DNA from: Acidimicrobiia bacterium
GTDB taxonomy: Bacteria > Actinomycetota > Acidimicrobiia > Acidimicrobiales > Iamiaceae
Assembly (NCBI GenBank): GCA_019247975.1
Contig: JAFBAD010000104.1
Coordinates: 1-10,178, forward strand
Length of the DNA: 10,178 nucleotides
Direction: 5' to 3'
Under the pieces are notes generated by a model. It did no database searches. It was not told the DNA's origin and worked only from the letters and a program-made list of their open reading frames with translations. A program made the translations under genes and the position numbers. Below, in pieces: positions 1 through 6,198 of this stretch. The stretch's first letter is position 1. Every line of letters begins with the position of its first letter.

Positions 1-460
1 AGTCGATGTACATGTTCGGGCTGCCGACCCGGGAAGCCGCGGACGAGACGAACACGATCGATCCGCCCGAGCCGCCGTGCGCGGTCGACATGCGCAGCAC
101 CGCTTCGCGGGCGCAGAGGATCTGCGCGGTCACGTTGATCGCCATCATGCGCTCGACCCGCGCCGCCGTGAACGTGTCGAGCCGGGCCGCCTGGTCGACG
201 ATGCCGGCGTTGGCGACGAGGCCCGTGAGCGGGCCGAGCTGGTCGACGGCCTGGGCGAACAGCCCGACGATGCCGTCCTCGTCCTTCAGGTCGGCCTCGA
301 TCGCGAGGGCCCGCACGCCCTCAGCCAGACAGCGCGCCACGACTGCGTCGGCTTCGTCCCGGCGCGACCGGTACGACACGACGACATCGTGGCCCGCATC
401 CGCCAAGCGGACCGCAGTCGCGGCCCCGATGCCCCGGCTCCCGCCAGTGATGATGATCAC
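1..460 (-). CDS. Short-chain dehydrogenase/reductase (SDR), C-terminal part cut by window start
   Basis: This is an NAD(P)-dependent oxidoreductase of the classical SDR family; only the first 153 residues are in the window. Visible motifs are the Rossmann dinucleotide motif TGGSRGIG at residues 5-12, the NAG motif at 84-86, the structural Asn in MAINV (N109), and the catalytic serine region IVFVSSAAS (S139/S140). The YxxxK catalytic pair would lie just beyond the window edge. GTG at 460 is chosen because it places the Rossmann motif at the usual distance from the N terminus; no strong Shine-Dalgarno is visible. The gene follows the acyl-CoA dehydrogenase stop by 13 bases, so the two are probably co-transcribed. 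A role in oxidising a hydroxyacyl-CoA or alcohol in the same pathway is inferred from context; the substrate cannot be read from the sequence. Confidence 0.93.
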   Translation of the reverse strand, partial: MIIITGGSRGIGAATAVRLADAGHDVVVSYRSRRDEADAVVARCLAEGVRALAIEADLKDEDGIVGLFAQAVDQLGPLTGLVANAGIVDQAARLDTFTAARVERMMAINVTAQILCAREAVLRMSTAHGGSGGSIVFVSSAASRVGSPNMYID

Positions 461-473
461 CGGATCAGTGTGC

Positions 474-1586
474 TCAGCTGGTGGCGAGGTAGCGGTCGGC
501 CACCTTCTGGTGCCAGGCGCCGTGGTAGCCGAGGAGCAGATCGTTCTGCTTGGCCCGGCGGTAGTGCAGGTGGGCGTCGCAGTCCCAGGTGAAGCCCACA
601 CCGCCGTGGATCTGGATCGACTCGCCGCAGACGTGGTTGGCCGCCGTCGACACGAACGACTTCGCCATGGCCGCGGCCTCGGCCCGCACCGGGTCGTCGA
701 CCTGCGACGCCCAGGCGGCGTAGTGCACGCCCACCCGCGACAGCTCGATGCGCTCGAGCATCTCGGCCGCCTTGTGCTTGATCGCCTGGAAGGTAGCGAT
801 CGGGCGGTCGAACTGCACGCGGTCCTTCGCGTACGCGATCGCGATGTCGAAGGCCTGCTGCATCGAGCCGAGCGTCTCCGCGCAGAGCGCAACCGCCCCG
901 TCGTCGACGACGCGACGCCACACTGCGGTGTGGTCGCCCGGCGGGCCGACCGGTTCGGCCGGCACCTCGTCGAGCGTCATCCGGGCGATGCGGCGGCTCA
1001 CGTCGAGCGTGCGCACCGGTTCGACCGGCGGCCGCTCGAGGAGGAAGGTGCCGAGCCCTTGCTGGGTGCGGGCGGCGACGAGCACCCAGTCGGCCGAACG
1101 GCCGTCGAGGATCGCGGTCTTCGCGCCGCTCAGCCGCCACTGACCTGACTTGCGGGTGGCGCGCGTCCGGATGCGGTCGACGACGTCGCCGTGGCCGTCC
1201 TCGTCGATCGCGACCGTGCCGCGCGTCGATCCCACCGCCAGCGACTCGAGCCGCTCGTCCAACCCGAGCCGTGACGCGGCGGCCGTCGCCAGCACCGCGG
1301 ACGACAGGTACGGGCCCGGAAGTGGGAGGCGCCCCATCTCCTCGAGCACGACCATCACCTCGAGCACACCCGCGCCGGTGCCGCCGAGCTCCTCGGGCAC
1401 GAGCAGCCCCACCCAGCCGAGGTCGACGAGGCGCTGCCACTGCTCGTCGGTGACGCCGGGTCCGTCCGCATCGCCGCGGTCGTCGTCGAGCATGTACCGC
1501 ACGTAGCTTCCCGATGCGTGCTCGGCGAGGAACGAGCGAGCCGTCTCCTGGAGCGCGCTCTGCTCGTCGTCCAACGTGAACTCCAT
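474..1586 (-). CDS. Acyl-CoA dehydrogenase family protein, probable non-catalytic subunit
   Basis: This 370-residue protein has the full acyl-CoA dehydrogenase fold: N-terminal MEFTLDDEQSALQETARSFL, a mid-domain ending near LDEVPAEPVG, the FAD/dimer segment RVQFDRPIATFQAIKHKAAE (256-275) and QIHGGVGFTWDCDAHLHYRR (325-344). By eye alignment, both known catalytic-base positions are not glutamate. The isovaleryl-CoA dehydrogenase-type position falls near G230 and the MCAD-type position near L352. Actinobacterial FadE pairs such as mycobacterial FadE26/FadE27 form alpha2beta2 enzymes in which only one subunit carries the base, so I infer this is the beta-like partner of the divergent dehydrogenase at 1635-2843. 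ATG at 1586 is preceded by no Shine-Dalgarno and sits 9 bases after a TAGCTT -10 element, suggesting a leaderless or very short leader mRNA. An SDR gene follows by 13 bases. Confidence 0.93.
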   Translation of the reverse strand: MEFTLDDEQSALQETARSFLAEHASGSYVRYMLDDDRGDADGPGVTDEQWQRLVDLGWVGLLVPEELGGTGAGVLEVMVVLEEMGRLPLPGPYLSSAVLATAAASRLGLDERLESLAVGSTRGTVAIDEDGHGDVVDRIRTRATRKSGQWRLSGAKTAILDGRSADWVLVAARTQQGLGTFLLERPPVEPVRTLDVSRRIARMTLDEVPAEPVGPPGDHTAVWRRVVDDGAVALCAETLGSMQQAFDIAIAYAKDRVQFDRPIATFQAIKHKAAEMLERIELSRVGVHYAAWASQVDDPVRAEAAAMAKSFVSTAANHVCGESIQIHGGVGFTWDCDAHLHYRRAKQNDLLLGYHGAWHQKVADRYLATS

Positions 1587-1595
1587 GCGCAGCCG

Positions 1596-1601
1596 AAGCT
1601 A
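1596..1601 (-). promoter_or_regulatory. Predicted -10 element TAGCTT for the minus-strand dehydrogenase
   Basis: Read on the minus strand this is TAGCTT, matching the actinobacterial TAnnnT -10 pattern. It is 9 bases before the ATG at 1586, so transcription should begin at or within a few bases of the start codon. It shares its first T with the end of the operator half-site. No convincing -35 element is visible. Confidence 0.5.
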
Positions 1602-1619
1602 CCTGACACGGGCGTCAGG

Positions 1620-1625
1620 TAGCTT
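1620..1625 (+). promoter_or_regulatory. Predicted -10 element TAGCTT for the plus-strand dehydrogenase
   Basis: This is the mirror image of the minus-strand -10 element, also 9 bases from its start codon (ATG 1635). It joins the operator half-site directly, reading GTCAGGTAGCTT. No Shine-Dalgarno lies between it and the ATG, again pointing to a leaderless or nearly leaderless transcript. Confidence 0.5.
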
Positions 1626-1634
1626 CGGGCCTCC

Positions 1635-2843
1635 ATGGACTTCGCCTACACGGCCGAGGACGAAGCGTTCCGCGACGAGCTGACGGGCTGGCTCGACGAG
1701 CACCTGCCGGCGTTCCTCACCGAGTGGTCCGAGGAGGAAGGCGGCGCTCCGGGCAGCGGCGGGATCATGTCGCAGATGGAGCGGCGCCGCGCGTGGCAGC
1801 GCCTCCTCAACACGGGCCGGTGGGCGGCCATCACCTGGCCGGCCGAGTGGGGCGGGCGCGACGCGACGGTCACGCAGAACGTCATCTACTCCGAGGTGAT
1901 GGCCCGGTACCGCACGCCGGGCATCTACAACGCGAACGGCCTGTGGCAGATCGGGCCGATGATCATCCGCTGGGGCACCGACGAGCAGAAGGACCGCTGG
2001 ATCCCGAACATCCTGAACGCCGAGGACCACTGGTGCCAGGGCTTCAGCGAACCGCAGGCCGGGAGCGACCTCGCCAACTTGCGCACCCTCGCAGTAGCCG
2101 ACGGCGACGACTACGTGCTCGACGGACAGAAGATCTGGATCTCGAGCGCGCACATCGCCAAGTGGGGCCTGTTCCTCGTGCGCACCGATCCCGACGCGAT
2201 CGGCGAGAAGCGCAAGCACGATGGCATCACCGCGCTGATCATCGACCTCGAAGCCGACGGCATCGACGTCCGCCCGATCCGCGACATCGCCGGCGAGGAG
2301 ATGTTCTGCGAGGTCTTCTTCGACGGCGCGCGGGTGCCGCAGGCCTATCGGCTCGGCGGCGAGGGCGAGGGTTGGATGGTCGCGATGGGCACGCTCGGCT
2401 CCGAGCGGGTCGGCACCGCCGGTCTGGCCATCGGCATGCGGGCCGATCTCGACTCGATGGTCAACCTCGCCCGATCCGTGAACCCGGCCGCGCTGGACGA
2501 CCCTGACATGCGCGCCCGGATCGCCGACGCGCACATCCGCATCGAGTACACGAAGCTCCTCAACTACCGGGCGCTGTCGAAGATCCTCCGCAACGAGAAG
2601 AACTGGCCCGAGGTACCGCTGGCCAAGCTGCAGTGGAGCTACCTCGCGCAGACGCTGGCCGAGCTGGCGGTCGACCTGCTCGGGCCCTCCGCGCTCCCCC
2701 AGCGGGGCCAGCCTGGCGCGGTCGACAACGGGTCATGGAACCGCCTCTACGTGTTCCAGCGCTACACGTCGATCGGGGCCGGCACCACTGAGGTGCAGAA
2801 GAACATCATCGCCGACCGCGCGCTGCAGATGGGCCGTCGGTAG
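1635..2843 (+). CDS. Acyl-CoA dehydrogenase, probable catalytic subunit (FadE26/FadE28-like class)
   Basis: This FAD-dependent enzyme introduces an alpha-beta double bond into an acyl-CoA. The 402-residue protein shows the FAD-contact motif GFSEPQAGSDLANLR (136-150), DGQKIWISSAHIAKWG in the beta domain, and C-terminal SIGAGTTEVQKNIIADRAL. The MCAD-type base position (EGT) is here AGT (A382-G383-T384). However, E257 in TLGSERVGTAG aligns with the alternative catalytic glutamate of isovaleryl-CoA and long-chain dehydrogenases, so the subunit is predicted active. With the glutamate-deficient partner at 474-1586 it probably forms an alpha2beta2 enzyme like those used on bulky or steroid side-chain CoA esters; the substrate is unknown. 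ATG at 1635 is used because it begins the family's usual MDFAYTAEDEAF start. The gene ends one base from the convergent fluoride-channel gene. Confidence 0.94.
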   Translation: MDFAYTAEDEAFRDELTGWLDEHLPAFLTEWSEEEGGAPGSGGIMSQMERRRAWQRLLNTGRWAAITWPAEWGGRDATVTQNVIYSEVMARYRTPGIYNANGLWQIGPMIIRWGTDEQKDRWIPNILNAEDHWCQGFSEPQAGSDLANLRTLAVADGDDYVLDGQKIWISSAHIAKWGLFLVRTDPDAIGEKRKHDGITALIIDLEADGIDVRPIRDIAGEEMFCEVFFDGARVPQAYRLGGEGEGWMVAMGTLGSERVGTAGLAIGMRADLDSMVNLARSVNPAALDDPDMRARIADAHIRIEYTKLLNYRALSKILRNEKNWPEVPLAKLQWSYLAQTLAELAVDLLGPSALPQRGQPGAVDNGSWNRLYVFQRYTSIGAGTTEVQKNIIADRALQMGRR

Positions 2844-2844
2844 C

Positions 2845-3222
2845 TCAGAGCACGGCGGTCAGCGCGAGGCCCAGCGACGCCGCGGCGAGGCCGACGAGCA
2901 GGCTCGCGGCGACGTTGCGCACCGCGGTCTCGACCGCGCCGTCCTCCGCGAGCCGGACGGTCTCGAACGTGAACGTGGAGAACGTCGTGTACGCGCCGAG
3001 CCCGCCGGTGCCGAGCACGGTGCGGGTGGTCGGGTTCATGCCGTGGTACAGCGCGAGGCCGGTGATCACCCCGAGCACGAAGCAGCCGGTCATGTTCACG
3101 ACGAAGGTGCCCCACGGGAACGGACCACCGATGCGGTCCTGCACCCAGCCGTCGACCAGGTAGCGGGCCGGCGCGCCGATGCCGGCCGCGACGAGGAACG
3201 CGATCCACGCCGGCGGGCTCAC
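2845..3222 (-). CDS. crcB: Fluoride ion channel CrcB/FluC, second of a tandem pair
   Basis: This small four-helix membrane protein (125 residues) exports fluoride as half of a dual-topology dimer. Family marks are AAGIGAPARYLVDGWV near the N terminus, the pore Asn in FPWGTFVVNMTG (N43), and the GGLGAYTTFSTF box with both pore phenylalanines (TTFSTF 79-84). Hydrophobic stretches lie roughly at 6-22, 37-58, 70-85 and 104-124. GTG at 3222 overlaps the upstream crcB stop in a GTGA, which indicates translational coupling and fixes the start. The matched neighbour suggests an obligate antiparallel heterodimer, as known for adjacent FluC gene pairs. It is the last gene of the six-gene operon and ends one base from the convergent dehydrogenase gene. 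Confidence 0.93.
   Translation of the reverse strand: MSPPAWIAFLVAAGIGAPARYLVDGWVQDRIGGPFPWGTFVVNMTGCFVLGVITGLALYHGMNPTTRTVLGTGGLGAYTTFSTFTFETVRLAEDGAVETAVRNVAASLLVGLAAASLGLALTAVL
2975..3000. repeat. 26-base exact direct repeat, copy 1 (in second crcB)
   Basis: This segment is identical to 3355-3380. Both copies encode the LGAYTTFST pore motif on the minus strand. The identity covers every base, including third codon positions, although the rest of the two genes has diverged. Confidence 0.85.
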
Positions 3223-3581
3223 GGGCCGAGACGGCGGCCGAGCAGCATCCCGCCGTACACGAGCGCCAGCCCGGCGGCGACGCTGCCGAACAGGTAGGTG
3301 ACCGCGATGACCGCGTGACCGTCCTTCAGCAGCAGCGCGGTCTCGACCTCGTAGGTGGAGAACGTCGTGTACGCGCCGAGGACGCCGGTGGCCACGAAGA
3401 GGCGGAGGTGGCGGCTGGGCGGGAGCCGCTCGAGCGCGACCACCAGGAAGAACCCGAGCAGGAAGCTGCCCGAGACGTTCGTCCAGAACGTCGCCCAGGG
3501 GAAGTGGCCCGGTGTCACCGGCAACCACCTCGCCATGCCGTAGCGGGCCGTCGCGCCGAGCATCCCGCCTGCCGCGATCAC
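3219..3581 (-). CDS. crcB: Fluoride ion channel CrcB/FluC, first of a tandem pair
   Basis: This protein is the partner FluC subunit, 120 residues from GTG 3581. It shows AAGGMLGATARYGMARW, the pore Asn in FPWATFWTNVSG (N35) and GVLGAYTTFSTY (72-77). In this copy the second phenylalanine of the TTFSTF pore box is tyrosine (Y77). The start is uncertain: the frame stays open upstream through VRRTSPDVLAVIAAGG, which resembles the usual FluC N terminus. A CTG codon at 3623, one base after the ferredoxin stop, has a GAGGA ribosome site five bases upstream, whereas GTG 3581 has none. The shorter start is reported as the conservative choice. No fluoride riboswitch fits in the 43 bases upstream, so expression must follow the P450 operon. 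Confidence 0.92.
   Translation of the reverse strand: MIAAGGMLGATARYGMARWLPVTPGHFPWATFWTNVSGSFLLGFFLVVALERLPPSRHLRLFVATGVLGAYTTFSTYEVETALLLKDGHAVIAVTYLFGSVAAGLALVYGGMLLGRRLGP
3355..3380. repeat. 26-base exact direct repeat, copy 2 (in first crcB)
   Basis: This is the second copy of the repeat at 2975-3000, in the paralogous fluoride-channel gene. It encodes the same pore motif. Confidence 0.85.
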
Positions 3582-3624
3582 TGCGAGGACGTCAGGCGAG
3601 GTACGGCGAACCTGCTGCTGCAGC

Positions 3625-3825
3625 TCAGTCCTCGGTGACGATCAGCGCCTGCTCGGGGCAGTTGGCTGCGCCGAGCTTCGCCTTCGCCTCGAGCTCGACC
3701 GGGATGGGTGCGTCGGGGAACTTGAGGATGCAGTGGCCTTCGTCGTCCGCGTCGTACACGTCGGGCGCGAGTGCGTAACAGCGGCCATGACCGACGCACT
3801 TGTCGTTGTCGAGGGCGATCCTCAC
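3625..3825 (-). CDS. Small ferredoxin of the CxxHxxC...CP type, P450 redox partner
   Basis: This 66-residue electron carrier contains one iron-sulphur cluster, with ligands C10, C16 and C56 (C56-P57). H13 replaces the second cysteine of the usual CxxCxxC. This is the 3Fe-4S-type or unusual CxxHxxC ferredoxin class found beside actinobacterial P450 genes. An additional C32 (HCILKF) is outside the motif. The acidic surface (DNDKC, DADDEG, C-terminal TED) fits an electron-transfer protein. GTG at 3825 overlaps the P450 stop as GTGA, so the two are translationally coupled, and the P450 is the obvious partner. No ferredoxin reductase gene is present in the window, so it must come from elsewhere in the genome. 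Confidence 0.95.
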   Translation of the reverse strand: MRIALDNDKCVGHGRCYALAPDVYDADDEGHCILKFPDAPIPVELEAKAKLGAANCPEQALIVTED

Positions 3826-5057
3826 GTCAGGACACCTTCGCGCACGCCGGGGGTGAAGCGGAGCGGCAGCGACTCGATCTCGCGGATGCCCGGCGAGTAG
3901 TTGAGCTCGGCGCCGTCGGGCACGACGTAGTCCGGCACCCGGCGGTGCAGCTCCTCGAGCGCGATGCGCAGCTCGAAGCGGGCCAGGTGCGAGCCGAGGC
4001 AGCGGTGCGGCCCGCCGCCGAACGCGAGGTGGCGGTTGTGCTCGCGCTCGAAGTCGGCGATGTGAGCCTCGTCGCCGAACTCGTCGGGGTCGACGTCGGC
4101 CGAGCCGATCATCACCATCACCGTGTCGCCCGGCTCCATCTGCACGCCGTGCATCTCATGGGGCTGCTTGATCGTCCGGAGCACCTGCATCACCGGCGTG
4201 TGCAGGCGCATCAGCTCCTCGATCGCGGCCGGGACGAGCGACGGATCGGCAACGAGCTGATCCCGCAGCTCGGGCTGCCGGCCGAGGTGGGCCAGCGCGC
4301 AGTCGAGCGTGGAGGTGACCGTGTCGAGCCCGCCCAGGATGAACAGGAAGCCGACGTCCTGCATCTGCTCGTGCGTCATGCGCTCGCCGTCGACCTCGCC
4401 GTGCGCGAACTGCGAGATCACGTCGTCGGTGGGCGACGCGTGCCGCGCTGCGATCTCGGTGTCGAAGAACTCGTAGATCTCCCGGCCGGTCTCGTGGCGC
4501 TTGGCGGTCAACGCCTCCTCGTCGAAGGCGATGTCGGGGTGGCGCAGCTGCGGCCGGATGATGTTGTCCTTCCACTCGAGCATCGTCTCGACCCGGTCGA
4601 GCGGGAAGCCGCACAGCTGCAGGAACACCGTGCACGGCAGCGGCACCGTGAACTCCGAGTGGATGTCGCAGCTCCCCCGCTCGACGAAGTCGTCGATCAG
4701 CTCGTTGACCAGCGCCCGCACCTGCTCCTCGCGCGGGACCATCATGCGGTGCGCGAGGTGCGGGTCCATCACGCGGCGGTACTTCGCGTGTTCGGGCGGA
4801 TCGATCTGCAACGGGATGAGCGGACGGGTCTGACCGATGTCGACTGCGCTGATGTCCGAGCTGAAGATCTCCGGGTGCTGCAGCGCGAACTTCACGTCGT
4901 CGTAGCGGCTGATGACGTGCGTGCCTGGCAGGCCCATGAGGCTGGCCACCGGCGCGTGCTCGCGCAGCTCGTCGTAGAGCGGCACCGGATCGGCCGCGAC
5001 CTCGGGTGAGTACGGGTCGGCCGCCCGGGTCTCGGGGTCGACGTACTTCGGGCTCAT
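3822..5057 (-). CDS. Cytochrome P450 monooxygenase, soluble bacterial class
   Basis: This 411-residue haem monooxygenase is soluble, with no membrane anchor. Key motifs are the I-helix FILGGLDTVTS with the acid-threonine pair D245-T246 for oxygen activation, ExxR as E281-LM-R284, and the haem-binding loop FGGGPHRCLGSH with axial ligand C353. PLQIDPPEHAKYRRVMDP is the usual C-helix region. The GGLDTV I-helix resembles that of P450cam-like enzymes, but the CYP family cannot be assigned by eye. ATG at 5057 has an excellent ribosome site (GGAGG, 5-base spacing) that overlaps the end of the upstream amidohydrolase gene. The next gene is its ferredoxin. The likely role is hydroxylation or oxidative cleavage of the substrate handled by the neighbouring hydrolases; the substrate is not known. 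Confidence 0.97.
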   Translation of the reverse strand: MSPKYVDPETRAADPYSPEVAADPVPLYDELREHAPVASLMGLPGTHVISRYDDVKFALQHPEIFSSDISAVDIGQTRPLIPLQIDPPEHAKYRRVMDPHLAHRMMVPREEQVRALVNELIDDFVERGSCDIHSEFTVPLPCTVFLQLCGFPLDRVETMLEWKDNIIRPQLRHPDIAFDEEALTAKRHETGREIYEFFDTEIAARHASPTDDVISQFAHGEVDGERMTHEQMQDVGFLFILGGLDTVTSTLDCALAHLGRQPELRDQLVADPSLVPAAIEELMRLHTPVMQVLRTIKQPHEMHGVQMEPGDTVMVMIGSADVDPDEFGDEAHIADFEREHNRHLAFGGGPHRCLGSHLARFELRIALEELHRRVPDYVVPDGAELNYSPGIREIESLPLRFTPGVREGVLT

Positions 5058-5058
5058 G

Positions 5059-6198
5059 TCATCCTCCAGGAGGGACGGCTTCCAGCGAGAACAGCTCGGC
5101 GGCGTTGCGCCAGCAGATGCGCTCGGCCTCCTCCGCGGGGAGGTCGGCGAGCGCGGCGGTGGCGCGACCCGACGTGTCGGGCCACGTCGAGTCGGCGTGC
5201 GGGTAGTCGGACTCGATGACGATGCGGTCGAGACCGATCTCGTCGCGCAGCACGAGCGACGACGTGAGATCGATGACGCCGAACCAGAAGTTGCGCCGCA
5301 GCACCTCGTTCGGGTGCAGGTCCGGATCGGGCCAGCCGCCCTGACCCGAGGCCGAGTGGTCCATGACGTAGGCGATGCGGTTGCGCAGCATCGGCACCCA
5401 GTCGATGCCCGACTCGGCGAGGCAGATGCGCAGCTCCGGGAAGCGCACCGGCACGCCGGCCCACAGCCAGTCCGCGCAGGTCACCAGCGCGTTGACCGGG
5501 AACAGCGTGGTGAGCAGCTCGAGGGGCGCGCCGGGCGACCGCGACGCCGACCACCCCGACGACGCGCAGTGCAGGCACACGACCGTTCCCGTCTCCTCGC
5601 ACGCTGCGAGGAACGGGTCCCAGTGGTCGGTGTGCAGCGACGGCAGCCCCATGTCCACGGGGTTCTCGAGGAAGCTGACCGCTCGGAACCCGCGAGCGGC
5701 GTTCTCGCGGACGTCGTCCGCCGCGACCTGTGGGTCGAGCAGCCACGGGATCTGCAGCGGGATGAAGCGGTCGGTGCGGGGACCGACCCACTCGTCGATG
5801 TGCCAGTCGTTCCAGGCCCGCACGCAGGCGAGCCCGAGCTCGGGATCCGAGCAGCGGGCGAAGGCGCTGCCCGCGAACCCGGCGATCAGGCTCGGGTAGT
5901 GGGCCGACGCCCACACGCCGTCGGTGTCCATGTCGGCGACGCGGGCCTCCGGGTCCCAGCAGCCGCGGCGCATGTCGGAGAAGTTGGCCGGGTCCATCGT
6001 CCACTCGTCCTTCGGACGTCCGACCACCGCGTTGAGCCCGATCTGCGGATGGCGGTTGCCGTCGAACACCCAGGCCTCGGTGCCGTCGTCGGCCACCTCG
6101 ATGCGCGGCGCCCGCTCCGCCAGCGCAACCGGCATCCGACCTTCGAACACGTCCGGCGGCTCGACCAGGTGGTCGTCCACCGAGATGATCGGCGTCAC
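5059..6198 (-). CDS. Amidohydrolase family 2 protein (ACMSD-like metal-dependent hydrolase or decarboxylase)
   Basis: This 379-residue TIM-barrel protein belongs to the amidohydrolase-related family that includes ACMSD and related decarboxylases. Visible active-site elements are SVDDHLVEPPDVF at the N terminus (H10, with an acidic residue where HxH is common), a barrel histidine in VVCLHCASSGW (H210), and the conserved aspartate in IVIESDYPHADSTWP (D331). LAESGIDWVPMLRNRI (260-275) is a family signature. The protein is cytosolic, with no signal peptide. GTG at 6198 overlaps the stop of the upstream amidohydrolase as GTGA and starts the protein directly before the metal motif. The P450 starts one base after its stop. 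It may hydrolyse an amide, ester or lactone, or decarboxylate; members of this family do both and the sequence does not decide. Confidence 0.92.
   Translation of the reverse strand: MTPIISVDDHLVEPPDVFEGRMPVALAERAPRIEVADDGTEAWVFDGNRHPQIGLNAVVGRPKDEWTMDPANFSDMRRGCWDPEARVADMDTDGVWASAHYPSLIAGFAGSAFARCSDPELGLACVRAWNDWHIDEWVGPRTDRFIPLQIPWLLDPQVAADDVRENAARGFRAVSFLENPVDMGLPSLHTDHWDPFLAACEETGTVVCLHCASSGWSASRSPGAPLELLTTLFPVNALVTCADWLWAGVPVRFPELRICLAESGIDWVPMLRNRIAYVMDHSASGQGGWPDPDLHPNEVLRRNFWFGVIDLTSSLVLRDEIGLDRIVIESDYPHADSTWPDTSGRATAALADLPAEEAERICWRNAAELFSLEAVPPGG
5063..5067 (-). promoter_or_regulatory. Ribosome binding site of the P450 gene
   Basis: GGAGG on the minus strand lies five bases before ATG 5057, just inside the end of the upstream amidohydrolase coding sequence. 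It settles the P450 start. Confidence 0.75.

Larger units (their letters stand above)
1593..1628. promoter_or_regulatory. 36-base inverted repeat with central operator, divergent dehydrogenase promoter
   Basis: Two perfect 15-base arms (1593-1607 and 1614-1628) flank a 6-base spacer, ACGGGC. The inner 20 bases, 1601-1620, read ACCTGACACGGGCGTCAGGT. They match the perfect palindrome at 7956-7975 except in the centre. The repeat fills most of the 48 bases between two divergent start codons and contains a -10 element in each direction, so a bound protein would block both genes. The size and symmetry suit a TetR-family dimer; this identity is inferred. A terminator is unlikely because the element lies between divergent starts and has no T tract. 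Confidence 0.8.

Noticed and set aside
1143..1149. Isolated ACCTGAC half-site inside the dehydrogenase gene
   Set aside because: It lacks the second arm at the right spacing. Single half-sites of this kind recur in the window by chance.
3582..3624. Fluoride riboswitch before the crcB pair
   Set aside because: The gap is only 43 bases and probably coding. No pseudoknot-like crcB-motif structure could be recognised.
3771..5009. A 412-codon open frame on the plus strand opposite the P450
   Set aside because: It is rich in Arg, His, Val and Asp without family motifs, as expected of an antisense shadow at high GC. The P450 on the other strand has all its motifs.
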